Shown: positions 50,306-59,674, counted from the stretch's first letter. The stretch: DNA of 64,000 bases from Hydrogenovibrio marinus (GCF_013340845.1 NZ_AP020335.1:2356001-2420000), one strand, 5' to 3'. Made by a program: numbers and translations. The notes: generated by a model not told the origin, from the letters alone.

Positions 50306-50911
50306 ATGGCAACCCTACTTAGAATCGACAGCAGCGCTTTATCACAAGGATCTAATTCCAAATATCTGGCAGATCAATATCAAGCGGAATGGCTGGGCAA
50401 CCATCCACAAGGCAAGGTTATCCATCACGATTTGGGCGTTAACCCACCTTCACATTTGTCCGAAGCCACCATTCAGGCTATGTACACACCTGCAGAAAGC
50501 CGTAGTGCAGACCAAAACGCACAGCTGAATGAATCAAACCAAGCGCTACAAGATATGCGCGAAGCCGACACTTTATTGATTAGCGCGCCGATGTATAACT
50601 TCGGCATTCCCTCTTCTTTGAAGGCTTACTTGGATCAAGTCGTACGCGTTGGCGAAACCTTCACTTATACAGAAAATGGCCCTAAAGGGTTGTTGGAAGG
50701 CAAGCAGGCAATTGTGATTTTGACTTCCGGCGGAAACTACACGGAATCGCCCTATAATCAATTTGATCACGTGACCCCTTATCTGAATACGGTTTTAGGC
50801 TTTATCGGGATTACAGATGTTAAGGTAGTTGCGGCGCCAGACATGGCTAACAATGATAATAAATCGACTTCGTTGAACCGTGCTGAAGAAGCATTATTGG
50901 AAGCGGTTTAA
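50306..50911 (+). CDS. azoR: FMN-dependent NADH-azoreductase
   Basis: A 201-residue flavodoxin-fold enzyme of the AzoR family that reduces quinones and azo compounds with NADH. LRIDSSALSQGSNSKYLAD (phosphate loop), APMYNFGIPSSLKAYLDQVVRVGETF (FMN site) and ILTSGGNY are diagnostic. ATG 50306 has AGGAGA 8 bases ahead, and the resulting length equals the family norm; the upstream TTG 50279 is rejected. It probably protects against electrophilic quinones, perhaps under control of the nearby TetR regulator. Confidence 0.93.
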   Translation: MATLLRIDSSALSQGSNSKYLADQYQAEWLGNHPQGKVIHHDLGVNPPSHLSEATIQAMYTPAESRSADQNAQLNESNQALQDMREADTLLISAPMYNFGIPSSLKAYLDQVVRVGETFTYTENGPKGLLEGKQAIVILTSGGNYTESPYNQFDHVTPYLNTVLGFIGITDVKVVAAPDMANNDNKSTSLNRAEEALLEAV

Positions 50912-50974
50912 TCATGCAAAATGAGTCGCAATGCCTAGAACGGCATTGCACTTAAAGACTTTGAAAACTGTGCA

Positions 50975-52525
50975 TCACCCAATCAGCGTTTTGAAGTTTT
51001 CGGTTTCGATTCTTTCTGACCAATAAGATCCCTGCCCATAAGCACAACCCCAATCCTTCAGCTCTTCCGCTTGCTGTTCTGAGTGAATTCCGCCGGCAAT
51101 CATGCAGGCATCCAAACTTTGTACCATTTGAATAATGGCTTTCACCCACTGTTTACCCTGCTCGGACTGCATTTGTTTATCCAACCAAATCGGATCAAAG
51201 CGGAACTCTTGAATCGTCAAACCCATCAAGAAGTTCAAATCCAAAGGCTGCGACCCAACATCGGAAAGCGTCAATTGATAACCTGCATCGGTCAGTGCCT
51301 GCAACAGTTCTTTAACCTCAGTCCCTTCTTGTTGCAGACTTCTCAGCGAAAAGGATAGCTGTAGCTGGTTCTTTGGAATGTCGTAGCGTTCAACCGCCTC
51401 GTCGAGTTTCTTTTGCAAAGCGTCATTCCACAAAGGTTTCAAAACTGGCAAGGTCACCACAAACTCTGGATCCAATACCTGCCAATCTTTTAAGTAGTGG
51501 CAAGCAGTATCCAACAACCAATCACCGGCTGTATCCGCCCACAAGGCATTTTCAAGTTTTTCTTGCCACTCGCTGGCCGAGAAAGTTTCATAGAAAGGGT
51601 TCTTCCAAGCAATGGACAGACACCCACCAACGATACGGCTTTCTTTTAAATCGATTTGTGGTTGAACGCAACTAATCAATTCATCCTTACCAATCGCCAT
51701 TTCCAAGGCGGCACGAATATCAGATTCTCTCTTTTCATTCAGGAAATCTGGCGATGTGCGCGCATCTTCATAAAAGCGGAATTGTTTTTTCCCCAAGTTC
51801 TTAGCGACATATAGCGCTTTATCTGCGTTTTCAGACAGCTCGGAAGCAATACGTCCGTCATGAGGGAAGCGACTGACACCAATACTGGTAGATATTCTGA
51901 CTTCATGCCCTTCAAAGTAATAAAGGCGTGAAATCTCGTTGATAATGCGTTTGCAAATGCCTTCGACAATATCGCGATTGTCTTCTGAATCGGTCAATAA
52001 AGCGACAAACTCATCGCCGCCCAAACGGGCAACAATATCGTTTTCACGAAGCGAAGAAACCAAACGTGCCGCAGCATGGCGTAACAACTCATCTCCGACA
52101 TGATGGCCCAGATTATCGTTAACCTGCTTAAAGCCGTCCAAATCAAGAAAGAGCAAGGTGAACTTGGTATTGGTCTCGGTGGCACGCTGAACCATCTGCT
52201 CCATCAAGTCATGGAAATAGCTACGATTCGGCAAGTGCGTCAAGGCGTCATAATGCGCTTTTCGGTAGAGTTCTTCCGTACGGGCTTTCACTTCTGCCTC
52301 TATAAGGTTTTCGACATCTTGCTGACGTCCAGAGAATTTATAACGTAAGTCAGACAACAGATTTTTGACATTTCCCATCTCCAATCTGGCTTGAAGTGAT
52401 GCCTCGTTATCCCTTGCAAGGCCACCCAGCTGTTCATGCGCCAAACGACTTTCATTTGCTAGCCTTTCGATGGATGCATCGCTTAGCGTAACCTCTGAAA
52501 GAGGGCTCATGTCGTCTTTTACCAT
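50975..52525 (-). CDS. diguanylate cyclase with degenerate EAL domain
   Basis: A 516-residue soluble protein. A coiled-coil-rich start (residues 1-88) leads to an intact GGDEF domain: DALTHLPNR, the active site GGDEF (169-173) and the inhibitory I-site RxxD (R160, D163), correctly spaced five residues upstream. The EAL-like half has lost its catalytic residues: LSIAWKN replaces ExLxR and LSDVGSQPLDL replaces DDFGTGxSSL. It should make c-di-GMP and perhaps use the dead EAL domain for binding or regulation. AGGAAA precedes ATG 52525. Confidence 0.88.
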   Translation of the reverse strand: MVKDDMSPLSEVTLSDASIERLANESRLAHEQLGGLARDNEASLQARLEMGNVKNLLSDLRYKFSGRQQDVENLIEAEVKARTEELYRKAHYDALTHLPNRSYFHDLMEQMVQRATETNTKFTLLFLDLDGFKQVNDNLGHHVGDELLRHAAARLVSSLRENDIVARLGGDEFVALLTDSEDNRDIVEGICKRIINEISRLYYFEGHEVRISTSIGVSRFPHDGRIASELSENADKALYVAKNLGKKQFRFYEDARTSPDFLNEKRESDIRAALEMAIGKDELISCVQPQIDLKESRIVGGCLSIAWKNPFYETFSASEWQEKLENALWADTAGDWLLDTACHYLKDWQVLDPEFVVTLPVLKPLWNDALQKKLDEAVERYDIPKNQLQLSFSLRSLQQEGTEVKELLQALTDAGYQLTLSDVGSQPLDLNFLMGLTIQEFRFDPIWLDKQMQSEQGKQWVKAIIQMVQSLDACMIAGGIHSEQQAEELKDWGCAYGQGSYWSERIETENFKTLIG

Positions 52526-52600
52526 GGTAATTTCCTAATTTCTCTCTATTTCCCGGTTGTAATTGGCGATTGTCTAGTCACTTTTGCACAGGGCTTTGAC

Positions 52601-52606
52601 TATAAT
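52601..52606 (+). promoter_or_regulatory. candidate -10 element for purT
   Basis: TATAAT lies 126 bases before purT. No good -35 is found 17 bases upstream and no PurR-box palindrome was recognised. Confidence 0.35.
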
Positions 52607-52731
52607 ATGCCTACAACTGCGTAAACACTTTTGAACGACTTCCGTCCGAAATTGACTCTTAACGTTATTCTAAAGTGTTTGATGTCAATAAGTTAACAAC
52701 AATTTAATAAACACTTAGCAAAGGAAATGCC

Positions 52732-53937
52732 ATGTCTCAGGATTCGGCTACGAACACTGTCACCATTGGAACCAAGTTTTCACCTACCGCAACCAAGCTT
52801 TTATTATGTGGCTCAGGGGAATTAGGAAAGGAAGTCGCTTTAGAAGCACAACGTTTTGGCATAGAAGTCATTGCGCTTGACCGCTATGAAAACGCGCCAG
52901 CCATGCAAGTTGCGGACAAAAGCTACACTTTGAGCATGCTTGATGGTGACGCACTACGTGACATTATCCTCAAAGAAAAGCCTGACTTCATCGTTCCGGA
53001 AATCGAAGCGATTGCGACCGACACCTTGGCAGAACTTGAACAACAAGGCTTTAACGTTGTCCCAACTGCCAAAGCGACGCAATTGACAATGAACCGTGAA
53101 GGCATTCGCCGCTTGGCAGCAGAAACGCTAGGCTTGAAAACCTCACCTTATGCTTTTGCAGACAATAAAGAAGACTTTGTTCAGGCCGTAAACAACATTG
53201 GTATTCCGTGCGTTGTGAAGCCAATCATGAGCTCATCAGGTAAGGGACAAAGTGTCATCAAAACCGCTGCAGACATTGATAAAGCTTGGGATTACGCCCA
53301 AGAAGGCGGACGCGCCGGCAAGGGTAAAGTCATTGTCGAAGGGTTTGTTGATTTCGACTACGAGATCACGCTATTGACGGTACGTCACATTGACGGCACA
53401 AGCTTCTGTGAGCCAATCGGCCACTTGCAGGAAGACGGCGATTACCGTCAGTCTTGGCAGCCGCATCCAATGACATCAACAGCGTTGGAAAAAGCACAGC
53501 AGATGGCAAAAAGCATCACTGACGCGCTCGGTGGGCGCGGACTATTCGGTGTTGAACTCTTTGTCAAAGGTGATGAAGTCATTTTCAGTGAGGTCTCACC
53601 ACGACCACATGATACGGGTCTGGTGACATTGATTTCCCAGGATATTTCCGAGTTTGCATTACATGTACGCGCGATCCTTGGGCTACCAATTCCTAATATT
53701 GTCCAGCATGGTCCTTCGGCTTCCAGCGTCATTTTGCCTACCGGTCAATCGACACAAACGGCTTTCGGAAACCTATATCAGGCACTCAGCGAACCGGACA
53801 CACAAATCAAACTGTTCGGTAAACCTGAAATCGCCGGTAGACGGCGCATGGGCGTTGCGCTCGCCAGAGGAAACTCTATTGAAGAAGCACTAGAAAAAGC
53901 AAAACGCGCTTCTCAGGCCGTTACCGTTACTTTTTAA
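52732..53937 (+). CDS. purT: formate-dependent phosphoribosylglycinamide formyltransferase
   Basis: A 401-residue ATP-grasp enzyme that formylates GAR with formate and ATP in purine synthesis. The N-terminal [19 protein letters not shown], the ATP-grasp core [40 protein letters not shown], the metal site [24 protein letters not shown] and a C-terminal RRRMGVALA block are complete. AAGGAA precedes ATG 52732. It would use formate made by PurU (22075-22932). Confidence 0.96.
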   Translation: MSQDSATNTVTIGTKFSPTATKLLLCGSGELGKEVALEAQRFGIEVIALDRYENAPAMQVADKSYTLSMLDGDALRDIILKEKPDFIVPEIEAIATDTLAELEQQGFNVVPTAKATQLTMNREGIRRLAAETLGLKTSPYAFADNKEDFVQAVNNIGIPCVVKPIMSSSGKGQSVIKTAADIDKAWDYAQEGGRAGKGKVIVEGFVDFDYEITLLTVRHIDGTSFCEPIGHLQEDGDYRQSWQPHPMTSTALEKAQQMAKSITDALGGRGLFGVELFVKGDEVIFSEVSPRPHDTGLVTLISQDISEFALHVRAILGLPIPNIVQHGPSASSVILPTGQSTQTAFGNLYQALSEPDTQIKLFGKPEIAGRRRMGVALARGNSIEEALEKAKRASQAVTVTF

Positions 53938-53965
53938 AAGCTTTGTTAAATAAATACTTTATTAA

Positions 53966-54010
53966 CCCCCAACCTGGCAGAAATTTGTCAAGAATCTGCC
54001 AGGTTGGGGG
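53966..54010. repeat. dispersed motif, copies 10 and 11 as a perfect inverted repeat
   Basis: CCCCCAACCTGGCAGA (53966-53981) and its exact complement TCTGCCAGGTTGGGGG (53995-54010) form a 16-bp stem with a 13-base loop, 28 bases after the purT stop. Paired head-to-head copies downstream of genes are the way DNA uptake sequences form terminators in Neisseria and Pasteurellaceae. Confidence 0.78.
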
Positions 54011-54056
54011 CATAATCACCACATCAAACCCCGTCAATTTTCTGACTATCAGCAAT

Positions 54057-54103
54057 AATTGCCAGTTTTCCATTGGTTTTTCATGCCTACGTGGCAATTT
54101 TTT
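54057..54103 (+). terminator. possible terminator with long loop
   Basis: AATTGCCA (54057-54064) and TGGCAATT (54092-54099) are complementary and a T-run follows to 54103. The 27-base loop makes it uncertain. Confidence 0.35.
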
Positions 54104-54238
54104 CCACCCCATAAAACCTTTTAAAATCAATATATTAACCTTAATTTTGGTAATTTTTACCTATATTGGCACGGACAATGCTGTTGGCTAAGTAAAGAAA
54201 AACTTTAATTATTTTTTCGACTAGAAAGGAAAACAGCC

Positions 54239-54673
54239 ATGACCACTAATTTAACAATGACATCAGAAGCGAAAGCGCCACTGATTAAAGATTACAACCG
54301 TAACCCACAAACTGAAAAACACTTGGCTGAAAACCCAAGAAAAACTGTTTTGTTACTATTACAAGGTGTTGTTGATAAAGGAAATTTGGCAAAAGTATGC
54401 CATCAATCCAACGCTTTGGTTGAAAAAGGATTCCACCTAGGTCGTATGACAACGATTCTTGACGCACTTCGTGACCGTTTGAGTTTGACCGAACACACTC
54501 CGATTGCGTACGATCTGGAAGAACTTTATCACTATGCTGATAAAGCGATTCAAGAAGCTGTCTTTGAAAAAGATACTTTCTATCTAGACAGCGCTATTGA
54601 GATTCTTACCGAGCTAAGAGATGCTTGGTTGGAAATGATGCATCAAACAGGTGAGCTCGGCGATCACGCTTAA
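54239..54673 (+). CDS. FliS-like protein, isolated from flagellar genes
   Basis: A 144-residue helical protein. From KTVLLLLQGVVDKGNLAKVCHQ through GRMTTILDALRDRLSL to LDSAIEILTELRDAWLEM it follows the five-helix layout of FliS, the chaperone that caps flagellin before export. No other flagellar gene is within reach of this window, so it may be a second FliS-type protein with another partner. AAAGGAAAAC is the ribosome site. It has its own terminator. Family call moderate, partner unknown. Confidence 0.6.
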   Translation: MTTNLTMTSEAKAPLIKDYNRNPQTEKHLAENPRKTVLLLLQGVVDKGNLAKVCHQSNALVEKGFHLGRMTTILDALRDRLSLTEHTPIAYDLEELYHYADKAIQEAVFEKDTFYLDSAIEILTELRDAWLEMMHQTGELGDHA

Positions 54674-54747
54674 TTCTCGCTTAGCTTGCCTGATGCAACT
54701 AAGTTTGGCTTTCTTTCCTTTCAAACTCGAAGGCTTTACTTACTCCC

Positions 54748-54777
54748 AAGACCAGTTACTTAGCTGGTCTTTTTTTT
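54748..54777 (+). terminator. rho-independent terminator after the FliS-like gene
   Basis: AAGACCAG (54748-54755) pairs with CTGGTCTT (54764-54771), followed by a run of T's to 54777. Confidence 0.88.
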
Positions 54778-54849
54778 ATCTGTTTTCTTTGTATAATCCT
54801 CTATAGACTAAATCGTTCTGCACTTTCAACCTAACAAAGAGCCTACCCA

Positions 54850-55410
54850 ATGAGCCTAAAAAACACTCCTAATAGCTTCGGCCTAGTTTCTCGCGCAAAT
54901 CACTGGATTTCAGCTTTTGCATTTATCCTAGCGCTTATCACCGCTTTCGCTGCCGAAGAATTTATGGCAAAAGGTGAGGCAAGAACCGCCGTGTTCCATT
55001 TGCATTTTTCATTGGGGATCAGTTTATTTCTACTAATGATTCTTCGAGTCATCTGGTTGAAGATGTCACCCAACCCAGAAGACATCGGTGAAAATCGTAT
55101 GGAAATCGTGTTGAGCCACATCGTCAAAGGCTTCTTGTACCTTTCATTGATTGTCATGCCGATCTCCGGTTATATGATGGTCAGCGCAGGCGGACACGAC
55201 ATCCCTTTCTTTAATCTATTTACATTACCGAACTTAGTTGGCGAAAACCCTGACATTAAAGCCATTGCCAAACCGCTTCATGTTTACAGCGGGTTCTTCA
55301 TCACGTTCATTTTGATGGTACATATTGCAGGTGCTTTGAAACATCATTTAGTTTACAAAGATGACGTGCTTAACCGCATATTGGGTCGCTCTTCATCTAA
55401 GCCAGAATAA
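54850..55410 (+). CDS. cytochrome b561-family membrane protein
   Basis: A 186-residue four-helix membrane cytochrome of the bacterial b561 (CybB/YceJ) type. Haem-ligand histidines lie in RANHWISAF, FHLHFSLGISLFLLMILRVIW, KPLHVYSGFFITFILMVHIAGALKHH. The family accepts electrons from quinol or superoxide at the inner membrane. It is monocistronic, between the FliS-like gene and rpoH. Electron partner unknown. Confidence 0.85.
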   Translation: MSLKNTPNSFGLVSRANHWISAFAFILALITAFAAEEFMAKGEARTAVFHLHFSLGISLFLLMILRVIWLKMSPNPEDIGENRMEIVLSHIVKGFLYLSLIVMPISGYMMVSAGGHDIPFFNLFTLPNLVGENPDIKAIAKPLHVYSGFFITFILMVHIAGALKHHLVYKDDVLNRILGRSSSKPE

Positions 55411-55512
55411 GCCCATTTAAAACCTAGAAAAATTTTAAATAGTAAAAATAACTATTTGTTTTTCTAAAGTTTTAATAAAGTCTGTCGATACAATGAATAT
55501 CGCAAAAAATGA

Positions 55513-55539
55513 TTAGCACTCTCTTGACTTGAGTGCTAA
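55513..55539. promoter_or_regulatory. perfect CIRCE operator (HrcA site) at the rpoH promoter
   Basis: TTAGCACTC (55513-55521), nine bases, then GAGTGCTAA (55531-55539): an exact match to the consensus CIRCE element TTAGCACTC-N9-GAGTGCTAA. It overlaps the -35 of the predicted rpoH promoter, so HrcA bound here would block transcription. Confidence 0.93.
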
Positions 55540-55551
55540 TTTCTGTATATT
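55524..55551 (+). promoter_or_regulatory. sigma-70 promoter of rpoH within the CIRCE region
   Basis: TTGACT (55524-55529) and TATATT (55546-55551) are separated by 16 bases. The -35 lies in the CIRCE spacer and its edge. Transcription would begin near 55558, excluding the in-frame start at 55529. Confidence 0.7.
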
Positions 55552-55591
55552 AGAGTTAATGAAAAAGATGACTCAACAGGAGCAGGATTGT

Positions 55592-56443
55592 ATGACAAAT
55601 CAAATGATTCCGTTTAGCGCGAGCCTTACTCCAGGACAAAACATCGAACACTACCTGGCAACCGTTCAAACTCTGCCTGTCTTAAGTGCAGAAGAAGAAC
55701 GCTCGCTTGCTGAAAAACTTTATTACCAACAAGACCTAGAAGCAGCCAGACAACTTATCTTGTCGAGCTTGCGCTATGTCGTGCCTGTTGCCCGTTCTTA
55801 TAAAGGTTATGGTTTACCTTTAGGAGACTTGGTGCAAGAAGGTAACATCGGTCTAATGAAAGCGGTAAAACGCTTTAATCCAAACGAAAATGTTCGTCTA
55901 ATGACGTTTGCTGTGCATTGGATTCGTGCTGAAATCAACGAATATGTGATTAAAAACTGGCGTATCGTTAAAACAGCAACCACCAAAGCGCAACGTAAAT
56001 TGTTCTTCAAACTAAGAAGCACAAAAAAATCGTTGGAATGGTTTGGCGACAAAGATGCCGATGCGGTTGCAAAAGAACTTGGCGTTACCCGACGTGATGT
56101 ATTGGAAATGGAAACCAGACTTTACGGTCAGGATTTACCGGTAGATATGAGTTCTGATGATTCAGAAGACTCAGGTAAAACTTATCCTATCTTGGTCAGC
56201 CAAGAGTTGGATCCAGAAACACACTTGGTCAACGAATCTCAAAGTGCTTATGAAATGGGCATGATGACATCTGCGCTTGCGAACTTGGATGAACGTAGCC
56301 AAGACATTATCCGCAAACGCTGGTTAACCGAAGATAAAGTCGGCTTGAAAGAGTTGTCTGAAATTTACGGTGTTTCTATGGAACGTATCCGTCAGATTGA
56401 ACAACAAGCTTTATTGAAAATGCGTGCTAACATGCAAGCTTAA
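55592..56443 (+). CDS. rpoH: heat-shock sigma factor sigma-32
   Basis: A 283-residue sigma-32. Region 2 includes GDLVQEGNIGLMKAVKRFNPNENVRLMTFAVHWIRAEINEYV, the RpoH-specific box reads QRKLFFKLR, and region 4 ends with GVSMERIRQIEQQALLKM. ATG 55592 was chosen: AGGAG lies 10 bases ahead, and the predicted transcription start near 55558 excludes the earlier in-frame starts. It drives heat-shock genes. The CIRCE element places it under HrcA as well, linking the two heat-shock circuits. A terminator follows. Confidence 0.95.
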   Translation: MTNQMIPFSASLTPGQNIEHYLATVQTLPVLSAEEERSLAEKLYYQQDLEAARQLILSSLRYVVPVARSYKGYGLPLGDLVQEGNIGLMKAVKRFNPNENVRLMTFAVHWIRAEINEYVIKNWRIVKTATTKAQRKLFFKLRSTKKSLEWFGDKDADAVAKELGVTRRDVLEMETRLYGQDLPVDMSSDDSEDSGKTYPILVSQELDPETHLVNESQSAYEMGMMTSALANLDERSQDIIRKRWLTEDKVGLKELSEIYGVSMERIRQIEQQALLKMRANMQA

Positions 56444-56460
56444 GCATCACTCAACACAAT

Positions 56461-56489
56461 AAAAAAGCCCCTATGTTGGGGCTTTTTTT
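56461..56489. terminator. rho-independent terminator after rpoH
   Basis: AAAAAAGCCCC (56461-56471) pairs with GGGGCTTTTTT (56478-56488). With A- and T-runs on both sides it can act for rpoH and for the convergent membrane-protein gene. Confidence 0.92.
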
Positions 56490-56518
56490 ATGGCCGATTT
56501 TAAACACTTGATGATGCG

Positions 56519-56842
56519 TTAGATAAATCGCATCACAATGATCAAAACAATACAGGCATCCGCTATCAAGGTTAAGAGAAAACCGAGCTTTTGCACCATG
56601 CCGCGCATAGCACTCGTACTACCCTTCAACACCAATAACGACAACAAGTTGGCAAATATCACTAGAGGCACACCCCAAGTAATCGCCGCATTGAACTCTG
56701 TCGCGCCAGGCTTAACTTCATTCAACCCGAACACCACAAACAATGCTGGTAAAAACAGCACAAATGCAATCAGCCCGCACATCGCCGTCAAGATCGACAA
56801 CATATTGATTAACCACTGGGGTTTTTCGGTTTTATTCGCCAT
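56519..56842 (-). CDS. small three-helix membrane protein
   Basis: A 107-residue protein with three hydrophobic helices (MLSILTAMCGLIAFVLFLPALFVVF, AAITWGVPLVIFANLLSLLVL, LGFLLTLIADACIVLIIVM). ATG 56842 was taken because GAGGGA precedes it; the ATG at 56857 lacks a ribosome site. No family recognised. It follows the mutarotase gene by 23 bases on the same strand and may be co-transcribed with it. Confidence 0.7.
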   Translation of the reverse strand: MANKTEKPQWLINMLSILTAMCGLIAFVLFLPALFVVFGLNEVKPGATEFNAAITWGVPLVIFANLLSLLVLKGSTSAMRGMVQKLGFLLTLIADACIVLIIVMRFI

Positions 56843-56865
56843 CAAATACTCCCTCAAAAACCAAT

Positions 56866-57768
56866 CTATAAACTTTCAGCTGACAATATCATGGTTAAGG
56901 TATGCTTAGATTCGCTTGGAATCAAAACCGCATTGTCGAGTACATTACCTGACTCAACGCACAGCATCGTTTGCCAGGCATCATCACTCATATCCCCAAA
57001 CGCTTTCACGCCTTCAGGACCGGGGTTCCAAACTACACTTGATAGGCTACTATCTTTCTCTATAACAATGCGACGATTCAACCCCACATCCTCAAAACTG
57101 ACTTTCCCCGACTGGTTCAAATAGACATTATCCATAGGTGGTTCAACCACAACCACGCCTTGCTGTTGAACGGCGTCTGCATAGGTCAATTTATCAAGTA
57201 ACGTGGAACCCTCTAATCCTTCAATCTTGATGCCTTGAGGGTTAGCAACGGTAAAATAGGTATGCAAGGCTTCGGTGATACTCAAATCGTAACAATTCAA
57301 ATTATGAGTGGTGAGTGCCATGGATAACTTCTCGCCAATCTCAATCCGTAAGGATAAATGAAAGGCATGCGGCCAAAGCGCATGAGAATCTGCATCTGAA
57401 TCACAAACCAATAGAATTTCCGTTACGCCACTTTCGTAGGTATGGACTTTCTCCAAATGCCACACACGATTGCGCACAAAACCATGAGCTGGCAAACCCT
57501 CTTCATCAGATTTACCAAACCAAGGCCAACAAATCGGGACACCGCCTCTGACAGGTTTTTTGCCATCATAGACCGCTGACTCTGACACCCAAATCAAGTC
57601 CTTTCCTGCAGAAGCGCCTTGCTTTGGTACATAACTCAACAAGCTGGCACCATGGGTAGTGATTTTCGCGGTTGCAAAAGGATTATCAATCTCAATCATC
57701 ATCAGATGATCTTGCATTGAAAAGGAGACGCCTTCGGCATCAAACTGTTGGGCAAGTGCGTCTATCAT
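56866..57768 (-). CDS. D-hexose-6-phosphate mutarotase, YeaD-like
   Basis: A 300-residue aldose-1-epimerase-fold protein of the YeaD type, which interconverts anomers of hexose-6-phosphates. KPVRGGVPICWPWFGKSDEEGLPAHGFVRNRVW, the catalytic His in ITEALHTYFTVAN, and VVWNPGPEGVKAFGDMSDDAWQTMLCVESGNV with the catalytic Glu are all present. Length is normal. It is upstream of the small membrane protein gene and downstream of aroB by 54 bases. Confidence 0.9.
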   Translation of the reverse strand: MIDALAQQFDAEGVSFSMQDHLMMIEIDNPFATAKITTHGASLLSYVPKQGASAGKDLIWVSESAVYDGKKPVRGGVPICWPWFGKSDEEGLPAHGFVRNRVWHLEKVHTYESGVTEILLVCDSDADSHALWPHAFHLSLRIEIGEKLSMALTTHNLNCYDLSITEALHTYFTVANPQGIKIEGLEGSTLLDKLTYADAVQQQGVVVVEPPMDNVYLNQSGKVSFEDVGLNRRIVIEKDSSLSSVVWNPGPEGVKAFGDMSDDAWQTMLCVESGNVLDNAVLIPSESKHTLTMILSAESL

Positions 57769-57822
57769 GCTGTTTCCTTACTGGGTGTGCCGACAAAGCG
57801 GGCAACGGAATTATGACTGAAA

Positions 57823-58905
57823 CTATCGCCACTCGGTCAGGGTTTGCTCCAACATCGACTGAGAGTAATCACCCGTAACGTAGGCTTCTCCAATTCGCTT
57901 TAGTAACACTAAACGAATGTGACCGGCCTGTACCTTTTTATCACCCGCCATCAAGTCCAAGAAACGTTGGTTAGACATTTCATTAACACTTGGCGGTAGC
58001 GTTGGGAGCTTGGCATGTTTAAAGATTTTTTCGATTCTATCGAAGTCAGCTTGGGAAATATTCCCCATCAATTTGGACAAGTAAATGGCTTGCATGGAAC
58101 CAGCACTAACACCTTCACCGTGCAACCATTTACCGTAACCCATTCCCGCTTCAATCGCATGACCAAAGGTATGACCAAGATTAAACAAAGCACGCAATCC
58201 AGACTCTTTTTCATCCAACGCAACGATTTTCGCCTTATTTTGACAGGATCTTTCAATCGCTTCAGTTAAAGCGACAGGATCACGAGCAAGCAATTCATCC
58301 ATATACTGTTCAAGCCACTCGAAGAATGGATAATCTGAAATCAAACCATACTTGATAACCTCTGCCAAACCTGCTGATAGCTCTCGATCTTCCAAAGTAC
58401 TCAATACATCGGTATCAATCACAACACATTCCGGTTGATGAAAGGCACCAATCATGTTTTTACCAAACGGATGGTTTACACCTGTTTTTCCGCCGACTGA
58501 AGAGTCAACTTGAGACAATAGCGTCGTCGGAATCTGGATGAAATTAACACCTCGCTGATAGGCTGCTGCTGCAAAACCTGTCATATCACCAACCACACCG
58601 CCGCCCAGCGCCACAAAAGTACACTTTCGATCAAAACGGTTGGCAAGCGCCACATCAAAAATCTTGTTCAGGACTTCTAGGCTTTTGTACTCTTCACCGT
58701 CCGGAAGTACCGCAACGCGAACTTCATAATCCGAAAAGGTTTTCTCCACCTGTTCTAAATAAAGTGGCGCCACTGTCGTATTGGTGACAATAAGCACTTG
58801 GGTTCCCTGAACGTAAGGGCGAATCAACTCAGGGTCATTAATCAGTTGCTGTCCGATAAAAATCGGGTAACTTCTTTCTCCTAAATCGACATTTAGCGTT
58901 TTCAA
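57823..58905 (-). CDS. aroB: 3-dehydroquinate synthase
   Basis: A 360-residue second enzyme of the shikimate pathway, converting DAHP to 3-dehydroquinate with NAD and a divalent metal. [72 protein letters not shown] and the metal-ligand block [11 protein letters not shown] with HGEGVSAG are intact. The start is a TTG at 58905 with GAGGA 7 bases ahead; no better ATG fits. It follows aroK by 68 bases, the usual aroKB order. Confidence 0.95.
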   Translation of the reverse strand: MKTLNVDLGERSYPIFIGQQLINDPELIRPYVQGTQVLIVTNTTVAPLYLEQVEKTFSDYEVRVAVLPDGEEYKSLEVLNKIFDVALANRFDRKCTFVALGGGVVGDMTGFAAAAYQRGVNFIQIPTTLLSQVDSSVGGKTGVNHPFGKNMIGAFHQPECVVIDTDVLSTLEDRELSAGLAEVIKYGLISDYPFFEWLEQYMDELLARDPVALTEAIERSCQNKAKIVALDEKESGLRALFNLGHTFGHAIEAGMGYGKWLHGEGVSAGSMQAIYLSKLMGNISQADFDRIEKIFKHAKLPTLPPSVNEMSNQRFLDLMAGDKKVQAGHIRLVLLKRIGEAYVTGDYSQSMLEQTLTEWR

Positions 58906-58973
58906 TAGTCTGTCCTCAATTCTTTAAAACTTTTAGCTGGCAAGTGTATTTGGTCCGATGGCCTTTGGCTTAG

Positions 58974-59498
58974 TTATGCCAAGTTCTCTTCTTCCAGTTT
59001 TTCGACGATTTGTTTAACCACTCTATGCACAGGAATTTGCTCGGTTTCAATCACCAAATCCGCAACTTCCATATACAGAGGATCGCGCTTTTCCATGAGA
59101 TCCGTCAATACCTGCTCAGGATTATCCGTTTGTAGCAGAGGGCGATTGCGATCATGCTTGGTACGTTGCACCAACGCATCCACTGAAGATTTGAGATAAA
59201 CAACAAAGCCCCTTGAGCGTAAATGTCTTCGGTTTTCAGGATCTAACACTGCCCCGCCACCTGTTGCCAAGACCGTCTCCGTGCGCTGCGTCAGTTCATC
59301 AATAACATTCGCTTCGCGGACACGAAAGCCTTCCTCACCTTCAATGTCGAAAATCATCGGAATAGTTGCGCCGGTTTTTGCCTCTATTTCGTGATCGCTG
59401 TCCACAAAATCATAGTGCAGTTTTTCCGACAAAAAACGACCAACGGTGGATTTTCCAACCCCCATCGGACCGACCAAAAAAATACTTTCTTTATGCAT
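58974..59498 (-). CDS. aroK: shikimate kinase
   Basis: A 174-residue shikimate kinase. P-loop [16 protein letters not shown], shikimate-binding [45 protein letters not shown] and the LID Arg region [13 protein letters not shown] are complete. First gene of the aroKB pair; divergent from gmk across 285 bases. Confidence 0.95.
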   Translation of the reverse strand: MHKESIFLVGPMGVGKSTVGRFLSEKLHYDFVDSDHEIEAKTGATIPMIFDIEGEEGFRVREANVIDELTQRTETVLATGGGAVLDPENRRHLRSRGFVVYLKSSVDALVQRTKHDRNRPLLQTDNPEQVLTDLMEKRDPLYMEVADLVIETEQIPVHRVVKQIVEKLEEENLA

Positions 59499-59645
59499 GG
59501 TGTTATTTTAGCCCACTACTGGAAACGACTTAAAATTTTGTTTAAAAATTATATGGAGTGCACTTTTACCAACCGACCAAGCGTTAATCCGACAAACTGC
59601 ACAAAAATGAAAGGAATTTTTTTAGCTGTATGTTACAGATAGCAT

Positions 59646-59674
59646 GGTTAAATTTTGGTTAAACTCTGTTAAAA
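59646..59674 (+). promoter_or_regulatory. helically phased GGTTAAA boxes upstream of gmk
   Basis: GGTTAAA (59646), GGTTAAA (59657) and TGTTAAA (59667) recur at 10-11 base spacing, on one face of the helix. They are either a binding array or AT-rich promoter sequence. No regulator can be named. Confidence 0.3.

Larger units (their letters stand above)
53938..54238. other. intergenic region between purT and the FliS-like gene
   Basis: These 301 bases contain the inverted-repeat copy of the dispersed motif (53966-54010) and a possible long-loop terminator (54057-54103). The remainder is AT-rich and presumably holds the promoter of the FliS-like gene. Confidence 0.5.

Noticed and set aside
52526-52731. 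Purine riboswitch or PurR box before purT
   Set aside because: No conserved aptamer layout or PurR palindrome could be recognised.
55529-55591. Earlier in-frame start of rpoH at 55529
   Set aside because: It falls inside the CIRCE element and upstream of the predicted transcription start.
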